Shown: positions 15,027-22,523 of the stretch, one piece after another | Layout of the letters: every line of letters starts with the position of its first letter | Numbering within the stretch: position 1 is the stretch's first letter | Assembly (NCBI GenBank): GCA_028284565.1 | Contig: JANQRM010000179.1 | Location: 1 to 26,741, forward strand | Direction: 5' to 3' | DNA length: 26,741 bases | DNA from: Anaerolineae bacterium | GTDB taxonomy: Bacteria; Chloroflexota; Anaerolineae; Aggregatilineales; Phototrophicaceae | The notes under the pieces: generated by a model | What the model saw: the letters and a program-made list of their open reading frames with translations, nothing else | The model's database searches: none | Told to the model about the DNA's origin: nothing | Program-made: the position numbers and the translations under genes

Positions 15027-15515
15027 ATGTCGGAAAATTCGTCGGACAAGAATATCAAGCCACTGGTCTTCACACGCAAGAATCGGCGACGTTATAGCGT
15101 GCCAGATACCGCGATTCTATCCGATACCAACAATCGTTGGCGTCGGGCAGTATCGCAACCTGTCCCCAATAGCACTGCGACACTCGGGCATCAGCGTGAA
15201 TTACTCCTTGTGATTCGTGGCATGATTGTCCGCATGATGGTCACAGACAAGTTTATGATTACAATGGGACGTTTTGAAGCAGGCGGTGGCGATTCAGAAA
15301 TTGATCTCAATCCTTATGGGGCAACAGACCGTGGTGTATCCCGTCAACATGCCAAAATCGAACTCAAAAATAATCACCTCTATGTCACTGACTTAGGCAG
15401 TACCAACGGCACATACCTTGCTGGTGAAAGGCTCGTTCCGAATACCGCAACCTTACTTCGTAAGGGAGATGAACTCCTTCTAGGGCGTTTGGCTGTCCAA
15501 ATCCTCTTCCGCTAA
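15027..15515 (+). CDS. FHA domain protein
   Basis: A 162-residue protein with a C-terminal forkhead-associated domain (about residues 58-162), which binds phosphothreonine peptides. The conserved residues are present: GR at 81-82, S105, R106 and H108 in RGVSRQHAKIE, and N127 in DLGSTNGTYLAG. The first 55 residues are basic and Ser/Pro-rich, look disordered, and hold several Thr and Ser residues that could be phosphorylated by a partner kinase, as in GarA-like proteins; that is inference. No Ser/Thr kinase gene lies in the window. The gene has its own extended -10 promoter, and hpt follows 69 bases later with a promoter of its own. Confidence 0.9.
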   Translation: MSENSSDKNIKPLVFTRKNRRRYSVPDTAILSDTNNRWRRAVSQPVPNSTATLGHQRELLLVIRGMIVRMMVTDKFMITMGRFEAGGGDSEIDLNPYGATDRGVSRQHAKIELKNNHLYVTDLGSTNGTYLAGERLVPNTATLLRKGDELLLGRLAVQILFR

Positions 15516-15546
15516 CCCAATTACTATCGTTTCTCATATTCGTCCT

Positions 15547-15555
15547 TGCTATAAT
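15547..15555 (+). promoter_or_regulatory. Extended -10 promoter of hpt
   Basis: TGCTATAAT, again TGn plus a perfect TATAAT, lies 29 bases before the ATG at 15585. There is no convincing -35. The same type of element is found upstream of the FHA gene, 560 bases away. Confidence 0.55.
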
Positions 15556-15584
15556 GTCCGCCGAACTTATGGAAGGACGGTTTA

Positions 15585-16145
15585 ATGATTCCACCCTATC
15601 AAAAATTCCTCAAAGAAATCATGTTGACGGAAGCCCAAATACAAGCACGTACTCAAGAACTTGGTAAAGAAATTACAGAAGCATATGATGAAGATGACGA
15701 CTTGCTATTGGTCTGTATTCTTAAAGGTGGAGTCATGTTTTTGGCAGATTTAAGCCGACATATTCATATTCCGCATGCGATTGATTTTATGTCTGCGAGT
15801 AGTTATGGGATAGGCAAACGGGAATCTGAGGGGACCGTGCGGATTGATATGGATGTGAAGTCGCGTATCAAAGACCGCCATATCTTGGTAGTCGAAGATA
15901 TTATTGACAGTGGTTATACCTTGAGTTTTGTGATGGATACGCTTGAAGCACGGCATCCTGCATCTTTGCGCTTGTGCACCTTGCTCAACAAGAAAACCCG
16001 CCGTGAAGTTGATATTGAAGTCGATTATGTGGGTTTTGATATTGAGAACAAATTTGTATTTGGTTATGGACTAGATTTGGATGAAAAATTTCGTAACTTG
16101 CCTTTTGTCGGTGTTGTGAAAGAAGAGTCCCTCCAAGATGAGTGA
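15585..16145 (+). CDS. hpt: Hypoxanthine phosphoribosyltransferase
   Basis: This 186-residue purine salvage enzyme makes IMP or GMP from hypoxanthine or guanine and PRPP. The PRPP loop VVEDIIDSGYTL is at 102-113, LKGG at 46-49, the KK pair at 136-137 and FGYGLDLDEKFRNL at 159-172, all typical of the bacterial HPRT family. The ATG at 15585 is supported by GGAAGGA eight bases upstream; an internal ATG at residue 13 would remove a conserved N-terminal helix. Its last eight bases overlap the next gene (ATGAGTGA), so hpt and the tRNA nucleotidyltransferase gene are translationally coupled. In many bacteria hpt instead sits beside tilS or ftsH; here the partner also acts on tRNA. Confidence 0.95.
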   Translation: MIPPYQKFLKEIMLTEAQIQARTQELGKEITEAYDEDDDLLLVCILKGGVMFLADLSRHIHIPHAIDFMSASSYGIGKRESEGTVRIDMDVKSRIKDRHILVVEDIIDSGYTLSFVMDTLEARHPASLRLCTLLNKKTRREVDIEVDYVGFDIENKFVFGYGLDLDEKFRNLPFVGVVKEESLQDE

Positions 16146-17544
16146 GTTAACGCCATGTACTCCACAACGCCCTTTATACTTTAATGGTTTTGTTTGCGAG
16201 TTAAAAGAACGTCTGAGTGCAAAATCACAAGACATCTATTTGGTCGGTGGTGTTGTACGGGATTGTTATCTAAAACGAAACAGCAAAGATATTGATTTGG
16301 CCATCAACCATAATGCGATTGGCTTGGCTCGGCAGATTGCGGATGAATTCTCAGGCGACATTTATGTGATGGACAGAGAGAGGGATGTGACAAGGGTCTT
16401 TGTTGAGTTTCAATCTGAGAAATATGTTATCGACCTTGCCCGTTTTCGGGGGGATAGCCTGCTTGCTGATTTGCAAGACCGCGACTTTACCATCAATGCG
16501 ATGGCGGTGGATTTGAAGAGCGATTTGGATACGATTATTGATCCTTTGAATGGGGAAACTGATTGTATCAATCGTTACTTGCGACGCTGTTCGGCAACAT
16601 CTATTTCCAACGATCCGTTACGGGCGTTACGGGCTGTTCGACAGAGCGTGCAGTTTGGGATGCGGATTGAACCTGAAACTCTACAAGATATCCGTCAGTA
16701 TGCCAATGACATCCAACTGGTTTCTCCAGAACGAGTACGGGATGAGTGGTTTGCATTACTCTCACTCGAAAAAGTCGCTTCAGCGGTTCGTATCAGTGAA
16801 AAAGTCGGTATCTTGCCAGTGATCTTCCCTGAGTTGGTTCGAACTATTAACGATGACCACTGGGAACAGTCCTTGAAGGTGATGGAAGAGTTCGTCCAAA
16901 TGCTCATTGCGATTGGTCCCAAGCGGACGGATGACACAGCGGCGCGTTTTGGCCTCGGAATGCTGACGATTCAACTTGATCGTTATCGCTCTCAGTTACA
17001 GACGCATTTGGCACAGACATGGGCGAATGAACGTTCCTACCAAGCGTTTTTGATGCTATCAGCACTGTTGCATCAAGCTGACTTGCCAACAGTAGAAGCA
17101 GTGAGCGATTCCCTTAAACTCAGTAATCCAGAGAAACAGCGTTTATTGACTCTTGTTGATAATTATCCAGTTGTTTTGGAGCAACAAGACTGGTCTGTCG
17201 TGGATGTGCATCGCTTCTGGTATCGGCTGAAATCCGGTGCGATTGATGTTTGTCTGTTAGCTCTGGCGCATCATTTGGGTGCTGCTGGTACGGAACTTGA
17301 GCAAGCATCATGGCTGAAATTAGTGGAGCGTGTGCGAAGTCTTTTGGAAGCCTATTTCGAGCATTACGATACGATTGTTGAACCAAAAGTAGTGATTAAT
17401 GGCAATCACTTGATGGAATCCTTTGACATATCAGGTCGAGTTATTGGCGAGTTGTTGACGAGTATACGAGAGGCGCAAGTAGCTGGTGAAGTACAGTCTT
17501 TAGATGATGCGCTAGAACTCGCAGATAAGCTGTTGCAAACTTAG
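16138..17544 (+). CDS. cca: tRNA nucleotidyltransferase / poly(A) polymerase family protein
   Basis: A 468-residue class II nucleotidyltransferase, probably the CCA-adding enzyme that builds or repairs tRNA 3' ends. The head domain carries GGVVRD at 37-42 and the catalytic metal-binding D51 and D53 in KDIDLAI, then FRGDSLLADLQDRDFTINAM and the RNA-binding RRCSATSISNDPLRALRAVR. The rest is a helical body and tail without an HD metal-binding motif that I can see. From sequence alone a CCA-adding enzyme, a CC- or A-adding specialist and a poly(A) polymerase cannot be told apart. No second such gene is in the window. It begins inside hpt, and its stop overlaps the convergent ImmA/IrrE-like gene by four bases, leaving no room for a terminator between them. 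Confidence 0.88.
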   Translation: MSELTPCTPQRPLYFNGFVCELKERLSAKSQDIYLVGGVVRDCYLKRNSKDIDLAINHNAIGLARQIADEFSGDIYVMDRERDVTRVFVEFQSEKYVIDLARFRGDSLLADLQDRDFTINAMAVDLKSDLDTIIDPLNGETDCINRYLRRCSATSISNDPLRALRAVRQSVQFGMRIEPETLQDIRQYANDIQLVSPERVRDEWFALLSLEKVASAVRISEKVGILPVIFPELVRTINDDHWEQSLKVMEEFVQMLIAIGPKRTDDTAARFGLGMLTIQLDRYRSQLQTHLAQTWANERSYQAFLMLSALLHQADLPTVEAVSDSLKLSNPEKQRLLTLVDNYPVVLEQQDWSVVDVHRFWYRLKSGAIDVCLLALAHHLGAAGTELEQASWLKLVERVRSLLEAYFEHYDTIVEPKVVINGNHLMESFDISGRVIGELLTSIREAQVAGEVQSLDDALELADKLLQT

Positions 17545-17972
17545 TTTGGTGGAAGTTCTTCTAAACGGATACGTGCATCATCCTCTGGTACTTCAAATTG
17601 AAGCGATATCAGGCTGGGATTAAGGGCTTCTTCGTTGACGTTTTCTAATAACTGTTTGGGTAAAATCAGCATCCGTGCAAAGGCTGACAGGTCACCTTGT
17701 TCTTTTATTAAATCGAATAAGCCTTGTTCTTCTCCCCAATTACTTTGAGTGATATGTCGGGCTAAGAGACGAGCAATAGACATGCGCGGGGAGTAGCGTT
17801 CTCGGATGTTGAGAAATGTGCCGGACAATTGCCCAACATTGACTTCATCCCACATGCCCGATTTGGGACTTTGCAAGATACTTTCAATGGGAACGGGTGG
17901 TAATTTGATTTGATAGATGTCTATCAGTTCTTGAGCAATTGCTTCTAATCGAGCGTATTTGTCTGAATCCAT
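17541..17972 (-). CDS. ImmA/IrrE-like (DUF955) protein lacking the HEXXH site
   Basis: A 143-residue protein from the ATG at 17970-17972. It follows the DUF955 layout: an N-terminal helix ending in YQIKLPPVPIESIL, a strand with LSGTFLNIRERYSPRMSIA, a helix RLLARHITQSNWGEEQG, and a late FARMLILPKQLL. In working ImmA/IrrE proteases the helix reads roughly AHELGH; here the place is taken by ARLLARHI, with no HEXXH and no obvious metal-binding glutamate. It is probably a non-catalytic relative, perhaps a binding or scaffolding protein. I prefer this start because AGGAAG lies five bases before it, and a longer frame to 18038 would start inside a likely -10 box. No antitoxin-type HTH gene is adjacent. 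The family call is by pattern only and needs a profile search. Confidence 0.6.
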   Translation of the reverse strand: MDSDKYARLEAIAQELIDIYQIKLPPVPIESILQSPKSGMWDEVNVGQLSGTFLNIRERYSPRMSIARLLARHITQSNWGEEQGLFDLIKEQGDLSAFARMLILPKQLLENVNEEALNPSLISLQFEVPEDDARIRLEELPPN

Positions 17973-18028
17973 ATCGCTTCCTAGGCTGTCAGTTGAACCC
18001 CATAACCGCACTTGTTGCAACAAATGCC

Positions 18029-18037
18029 ATTGTACCA
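18029..18037 (-). promoter_or_regulatory. Extended -10 promoter for the ImmA/IrrE-like gene
   Basis: On the minus strand TGGTACAAT (18037-18029) matches TGn plus TACAAT. Transcription would start near 18022, about 50 bases before the chosen ATG. It lies in the 100-base gap after rsmD, so the gene can be expressed apart from rsmD. Confidence 0.45.
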
Positions 18038-18072
18038 TTATCTATTTCGTTTGCTGTGAATGTTGTACAAAT

Positions 18073-18642
18073 TTACGATTCGTCTTTAGGGGTTGCCTCA
18101 AAAAATAATAGTAGCGTTTTGCCATATTTACGTCTGTCGAATTCTTGGAGATTGTCCAATTCAAGGTCGTGTTCCTCCTTGGGGTCAATCTGGACAATGA
18201 CTTGTGTATACGGTGTGAGCCATGTCGGTTGATTATTGAGAGCTTGGAGTGTCTTTGACCATAAGTCTTTGTATTGAGGTGGTGCGACAAATATCATATC
18301 GAAGGGAGTATTGGGTGGTCGCTTGAGGTAGGAAAAAGCATCGCGTTGGAGTACGCGCGCATTTTGCCCTAATTTGGTGGTTTTTAAGTTATTATGGATT
18401 GTTTGGATTGCTTTTCGCTCACGATCTAAGAATTCGACATATTTGGCTCCACGACTAAGGGCTTCGATTCCGACACTGCCCGTCCCGGCGAATAAGTCAA
18501 GAAAGCAGGAGTCAATAATGTCATTGCCTAAGATACTGAAGAGGGCTTCTTTAACTCTATCCATAATTGGGCGTGTCGAATCGCCCGGTACTGGTTTTAA
18601 GCGAATCCCTCTTGCTTGCCCAGCAATCACTCGCAATGACAT
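18073..18642 (-). CDS. rsmD: 16S rRNA (guanine966-N2)-methyltransferase RsmD-type
   Basis: A 189-residue S-adenosylmethionine-dependent methyltransferase of the RsmD family, which methylates G966 in the 16S rRNA of assembled small subunits. The N-terminal RPIMDRVKEALF (24-35) is the family signature, LDLFAGTGSVGIEALSRGA (48-66) is motif I, and EFLDRE (70-75) is motif II. Motif IV is unusual: where most N2-methyltransferases have DPPY or DPPF, this one reads APPQY (120-124). I have the impression that this variant recurs in Chloroflexota proteins annotated as RsmD, but I cannot confirm it here. The gene follows the UroD-like gene by three bases and is surely co-transcribed with it. In many bacteria coaD comes next; it does not here. 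Confidence 0.88.
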   Translation of the reverse strand: MSLRVIAGQARGIRLKPVPGDSTRPIMDRVKEALFSILGNDIIDSCFLDLFAGTGSVGIEALSRGAKYVEFLDRERKAIQTIHNNLKTTKLGQNARVLQRDAFSYLKRPPNTPFDMIFVAPPQYKDLWSKTLQALNNQPTWLTPYTQVIVQIDPKEEHDLELDNLQEFDRRKYGKTLLLFFEATPKDES

Positions 18643-18645
18643 AAA

Positions 18646-19635
18646 TCAACTCACGGTGCTTTCTACAGCAGAACGAAGCGCACGTAGGTTTGAGAGAGGC
18701 GTGGTCATCGGAATTTGACTGCCAGTGGATACTATTAGTCGCTTTCCGTCCGTTTGACGAATGGCATCGCGTACCATTTCCCGGATGATGGCGGGAGTTC
18801 CTAAATGCAGATGAGTAATTTCACCTAATCCACCGCTGATTGTCCCATTCCATACGGATCGTCCGCGTTCTAAGTCAGGTCGGGCTTCACGATCTTGCCA
18901 GTTGATGGCTTGAGCAGGGGTGTCATGGAAAAGGCGTAACATGGGCGCTGACCCATTGATCTGTACGATATTGAACCACCAAGAATTCGGAATAGTTTCT
19001 AGTATTTTATGATTGTAAGGCATCCCGAACGATGCATATTCGGCTTCTGACATGATGGTGTAATTTGCCATTTCAGTGATGAAGAAAATGCCAACGATGG
19101 GTAAACGTCGGATTTGTTCGATGAATCGTAAAGTACTTTCCGTTAAGACATTTAGTCCGGTACGTAGTCGGTCTGGGTGGGTCCGCATGTTACGAAGGAT
19201 GGTGTCTTGTGAGGAAAGGCGAAGTGCTTGCGCTAAGGGGCTATAGATGGAGGGAAGGATAGGGGTGGTTTCGGCTAGTTCATCACTGATGAGACGGATG
19301 GCTTCATACTGGCGACCTAAACTGCCTCGGCTTGGTTCAATTGGGCGAATCTCCGTCCAATCTAATGAGCGTTTGATGAGAGATTTAATGATAGTTCTTT
19401 GTCCGTGATTTTCGCCTTGCCAGTTATCTTGTACACCAAAATCGAGAACACTGTAATTACTCGGTGACATGATTCGGAGAAAGTCCCAATCATAATCTAC
19501 TTGGAAACCTACTGTTGCTCGCACAAAATCAGCCACTCGTTGATCATCACCTGCCCAATGTCGCCAGAGGGCAGTTGGGATGTGGTCAACTTGTTCTCCG
19601 GCTAATGTGTTTTCAAGACGTTCAAAATTGTTCAT
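18646..19635 (-). CDS. Uroporphyrinogen decarboxylase (URO-D) family protein
   Basis: A 329-residue protein of the URO-D superfamily, which includes HemE and methyl-transferring enzymes of the MtaA/MtbA type. It has the family opening (NNFERLENTLAGEQVDHIP), a mid-chain SPLAQALRLS, and a C-terminal segment (VWNGTISGGLGEITHLHLGT, then KRLIVSTGSQIPMTTPLSNL). The HemE signature (PVWLMRQAGRYLPEY-like) is absent; the matching place reads TALWRHWAGDDQR. No HXC zinc motif of the methyltransferase type is obvious either. The function is therefore unclear. It precedes rsmD in the same transcript. A palindrome abuts the ATG and there is no clear ribosome site, so translation may start in an unusual way. 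Confidence 0.8.
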   Translation of the reverse strand: MNNFERLENTLAGEQVDHIPTALWRHWAGDDQRVADFVRATVGFQVDYDWDFLRIMSPSNYSVLDFGVQDNWQGENHGQRTIIKSLIKRSLDWTEIRPIEPSRGSLGRQYEAIRLISDELAETTPILPSIYSPLAQALRLSSQDTILRNMRTHPDRLRTGLNVLTESTLRFIEQIRRLPIVGIFFITEMANYTIMSEAEYASFGMPYNHKILETIPNSWWFNIVQINGSAPMLRLFHDTPAQAINWQDREARPDLERGRSVWNGTISGGLGEITHLHLGTPAIIREMVRDAIRQTDGKRLIVSTGSQIPMTTPLSNLRALRSAVESTVS

Positions 19636-19648
19636 ATAGTTTAACTAT
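19636..19648. repeat. 13-bp palindrome abutting the UroD-like start codon
   Basis: ATAGTTTAACTAT is a perfect odd-length palindrome lying directly before the ATG at 19633-19635 (minus strand). It occupies the place where a ribosome site would be. A possible -10 box TACAAT lies upstream at 19675-19670. Confidence 0.45.
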
Positions 19649-19669
19649 TTCCATAAAATATGGTCATGT

Positions 19670-19675
19670 ATTGTA
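19670..19675 (-). promoter_or_regulatory. Possible -10 box for the UroD-like/rsmD pair
   Basis: TACAAT on the minus strand would start transcription near 19663, about 28 bases before the ATG. No convincing -35 is seen, so this is weak; read-through from the 763-residue gene upstream is the alternative. Confidence 0.3.
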
Positions 19676-19706
19676 CCTGATGACTGGTGAAGCTGGCTAT
19701 CTGCGT

Positions 19707-21998
19707 TTAGTTGGTAATTGTAATGATGGGTGGGAGGGTGAGTTGATTACTGATGAACTGTCCTTGTTGGTCGAAGAAGTTGAGTGGGCTACTGCTTTCA
19801 CAATTTGGGTTACAACGAAAGATTTCGATTGCGATTTGATATTCGCCGGATGGGACGTTGCCATCCAATTGAATTTGATGCCTATCTGGGACAATGAGGT
19901 TGCGTTGCCAGCGTCGAGTGGGTAAACGTCCGATATGATGGAAGGGAGTGCGAAACCAGTTGAGGCTTTGATTGGGAGTGCGAATGAAGGCACGAATTTG
20001 ATAGTTATCGGGCAAGAAGCGGGTCGTCTGCCAGAATATTGTGAATGTGATGGTTTCATTAGGTTGATAGGTGGTGGTGTCCAGTTTGATGGCGAGTGCT
20101 TCCATGCCTACATCTGTGCGGTTGCGTAGGGGGATTGCTTGCTCTAGGGTGTGACCACCTGCGGCACGTATGGAGACCGGTAGACTATTGATTTGCGTTG
20201 TAAGCAGAATACCGATGAAACTAACGACAACGACACTGACGAGGCGAACACTCCCTATATCTAAGATGTTGATTGGGGCATAAGGTTTTTCACTTGCGTT
20301 GCGACTCCTGATGACTGTTACTAACACATAGACAACGAGTGTTATTGTCGATATACCCCATGCGATTGCTCGAATAGGTGTTGAATGGAGTTCGACAGAT
20401 AGAGCAACATTTCGGGTTGTTGGCAAGGTGATTTGGGCTAAGCCATTTTCGTTTTCTGCACGTATCGGAATCGCCTCGTTTCCGAGTGTTGCTGTCCAAC
20501 CGGGGAAATAGGCAATGAGTAATTCCAATTGTCTGCGTCCATTATTTTGAATTTCGTAGTAACTCCCGTGACTTTCGGTGTTGAGCAAGCTAATTTGTGT
20601 TTGGACGGAAATTTGGCTGGTTTCTAAGCGATTGATACGATTGTCTTCATAGGTTGATAAGAGATAACGGCTTGGGAGTGTGTCAGTTGATAAAGTAGTG
20701 GGTAGATGCTTTGAATCTGGTAGTACAGCGATACCAAACCCCTGTTGTTCAAAGCGGATTTGGGTGTCTGCATCCCAATCTCCAAAGGATTCATGTGGAA
20801 TAGGTGATAGCCAAACGGGGAGACTTAGGACAATTACGATGACAAGTAGAAAAGCAAATAGTAGGCGTTGTGTCCGACGACTGGTTTGATGCAAAGGCAG
20901 TATTATACCGCTTCCAAAGATTGCAAAACAGAGTGTGATAGGTGTGAGAAGCCACGTTTTTGCTTGCAATAGAAATATTGAAACTAGCATGAGTAAGAGT
21001 CCTACGCTGACAAAAAAAACGTGAAATCCCCATTTAGACTTGGAATAGATGAGAGCAATGATACTTGAAATCATAAATAAGGTCAGTGTGATGCCAAGTG
21101 TGAATTGAGGTAGTTGTTTGTAGAATAGCGTATCAATCTGCTGAAGAGGTTTAAGGAGTTGTGTCAATTGGAGGTGATGTCGGAATGGTTGGACAGGTGA
21201 TTCTTGCCAACGGACAAGTGAATGTTCTGCAAAGGCTGGTAGCCAGTAGAAGGAAGTTATGGCAATGCTAGACACGATGCCAACGATAAATACGACTAGG
21301 ATACGAAGCTCTTTTGTTACCCATAGGGCAAAGCTCACAGAAATAATGCCAGCGAAGAGCGCGAGTTGGGGATGTGTGAGGATGAGGAGAGTAAGCAGAA
21401 TTATCCATTGCAAGAGGGTGAGTGGCTGTTGATTTTGGATGAGACGGCTGGTTATCCATAAAAGAAAAGGAAGGAGTGCTATTGCCATCGCTTGAGGCAG
21501 GTCGCCTAAAATATGTGGCACGGTTAATCCAACGTGTGGACTGTAGAGATAGAGTACGCTAGTGAAGATACCACTCCTTGCATCAGAATGTCGTTGAACG
21601 AATTTGTAGACGCTCAATCCTGCGATACAAAATGAAAATAAATAGAGCAAACGGACGCTGGTAACAGGGTTGTTGGTAAAGAGAATCTCAAATAATCCGG
21701 CAATGTAGGTTGTTGCCGGCGGAACATAATGGGGGATTGGTGCGCCATAACCCTGTAATACATGAGGTGACCAGCGTGGATACAAACGTCCCTCTTGGAA
21801 GGCTTCTGCGGTATCGGCTGTGCGAAAGACATAACGCTCACTATCGTTGGTTTGAGGCAAATCCTCATAGACAATGAGAGCCCAACCGATGGCGATACTT
21901 AGTGCGAGGACGATAACCATGCCCCAATCAAAACCACGCTTGGCTTGTTGCATCCATAGAGGGAGTTCATGGTCGGGGATATTTGCACGAATCGCCAT
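19707..21998 (-). CDS. Large multi-pass membrane protein, YfhO / GT-C glycosyltransferase-like
   Basis: A 763-residue protein with about a dozen hydrophobic helices in two blocks and soluble segments near residues 400-530 and 610-755. The first outer loop (TNDSERYVFRTADTAEAFQEG, then LYPRWSPHVLQGYGAPIPHYVPP at about 74-96) matches the conserved loop of YfhO-like and '6-pyruvoyl-tetrahydropterin synthase-related' membrane proteins, which share the GT-C fold with lipid-linked-sugar glycosyltransferases. The usual Asp-His pair of that loop reads Asn-Asp/Ser here, so activity is uncertain. The C-terminal soluble part is rich in beta-strands (ETITFTIFWQTT, SGEYQIAIEIFRCNPNC) and may bind sugar or wall polymer. 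The gene is divergent from the acetyltransferase operon, with 66 bases between starts. I see no good ribosome site. Confidence 0.7.
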   Translation of the reverse strand: MAIRANIPDHELPLWMQQAKRGFDWGMVIVLALSIAIGWALIVYEDLPQTNDSERYVFRTADTAEAFQEGRLYPRWSPHVLQGYGAPIPHYVPPATTYIAGLFEILFTNNPVTSVRLLYLFSFCIAGLSVYKFVQRHSDARSGIFTSVLYLYSPHVGLTVPHILGDLPQAMAIALLPFLLWITSRLIQNQQPLTLLQWIILLTLLILTHPQLALFAGIISVSFALWVTKELRILVVFIVGIVSSIAITSFYWLPAFAEHSLVRWQESPVQPFRHHLQLTQLLKPLQQIDTLFYKQLPQFTLGITLTLFMISSIIALIYSKSKWGFHVFFVSVGLLLMLVSIFLLQAKTWLLTPITLCFAIFGSGIILPLHQTSRRTQRLLFAFLLVIVIVLSLPVWLSPIPHESFGDWDADTQIRFEQQGFGIAVLPDSKHLPTTLSTDTLPSRYLLSTYEDNRINRLETSQISVQTQISLLNTESHGSYYEIQNNGRRQLELLIAYFPGWTATLGNEAIPIRAENENGLAQITLPTTRNVALSVELHSTPIRAIAWGISTITLVVYVLVTVIRSRNASEKPYAPINILDIGSVRLVSVVVVSFIGILLTTQINSLPVSIRAAGGHTLEQAIPLRNRTDVGMEALAIKLDTTTYQPNETITFTIFWQTTRFLPDNYQIRAFIRTPNQSLNWFRTPFHHIGRLPTRRWQRNLIVPDRHQIQLDGNVPSGEYQIAIEIFRCNPNCESSSPLNFFDQQGQFISNQLTLPPIITITN

Positions 21999-22009
21999 TG
22001 GTCTGTCGC

Positions 22010-22038
22010 TTGAAGGTTCGTTTCGATAATGATATGCT
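22010..22038 (+). promoter_or_regulatory. Promoter of the acetyltransferase-AlaX-TPR operon
   Basis: TTGAAG (22010-22015) and TATGCT (22033-22038) are 17 bases apart, 27 bases before the first ATG. Each hexamer matches the consensus at about four of six positions. Confidence 0.4.
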
Positions 22039-22050
22039 GTCAGCCGTCAA
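22023..22050 (-). promoter_or_regulatory. Possible promoter of the 763-residue membrane protein gene
   Basis: On the minus strand TTGACG (22050-22045) and TATCGA (22028-22023) are 16 bases apart. The site overlaps the plus-strand promoter at 22010-22038, so the two would compete for RNA polymerase. Confidence 0.4.
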
Positions 22051-22064
22051 ATGGATAAGGCAGG

Positions 22065-22523
22065 ATGATGCAGATTCGCTCAGTTGATGAGGCTGACCTT
22101 TTGATATTAGCACAACTTTGGAAAGAGAAAAGCAGTCTCTTGCAACAGTCTCAACGGGCTTATCCAAAGCGAAGTCAGGCGGATTGGTTGACTTATGCTA
22201 AACAATGTGTATCAGCTAATGCTTGTGGTTTTTTTGTAGCAGAAAAAGATTCTCATCTTGTTGGATATATCATTGGCTGGATTGAGGAATTACCAATTTT
22301 TGGGATTGAGACCCAAGGGATTGTCAGCGAATTTGTGACCGATTTGCATCAATCGCATGTAAGTTTGGGCAGGCAACTAGTACAGTGTGTGGTGGATTGG
22401 TTCATTGAGCAAGGAATCTCAACTTTCTTGGTTTGTATTCCAAGAAACTCACTCGTTGAGCAGGCATTTTGGGAAGCAATTGGTGTGAAGCGAACAATGG
22501 ATGTAGTATGGCTAAGCCGATAA
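22065..22523 (+). CDS. GNAT family N-acetyltransferase (first of a tandem pair)
   Basis: A 152-residue acetyl-CoA-dependent acyltransferase of the GNAT fold. It has the opening IRSVDEADLLILAQLW, the strand FFVAEKDSHLVGYIIGWI, and the acetyl-CoA motif A region around SEFVTDLHQSHVSLGRQLVQ, in which the usual Q/R-x-x-G-x-G/A is degraded to HVSLGRQL. The acceptor substrate cannot be told from sequence. Two ATGs are in tandem; AAGG at 22057-22060 is 4 bases from the first and 7 from the second, so the second (22068) may be the true start. It overlaps the next gene, also a GNAT, by 16 bases, and they look like diverged tandem copies of the same fold. Confidence 0.85.
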   Translation: MMQIRSVDEADLLILAQLWKEKSSLLQQSQRAYPKRSQADWLTYAKQCVSANACGFFVAEKDSHLVGYIIGWIEELPIFGIETQGIVSEFVTDLHQSHVSLGRQLVQCVVDWFIEQGISTFLVCIPRNSLVEQAFWEAIGVKRTMDVVWLSR

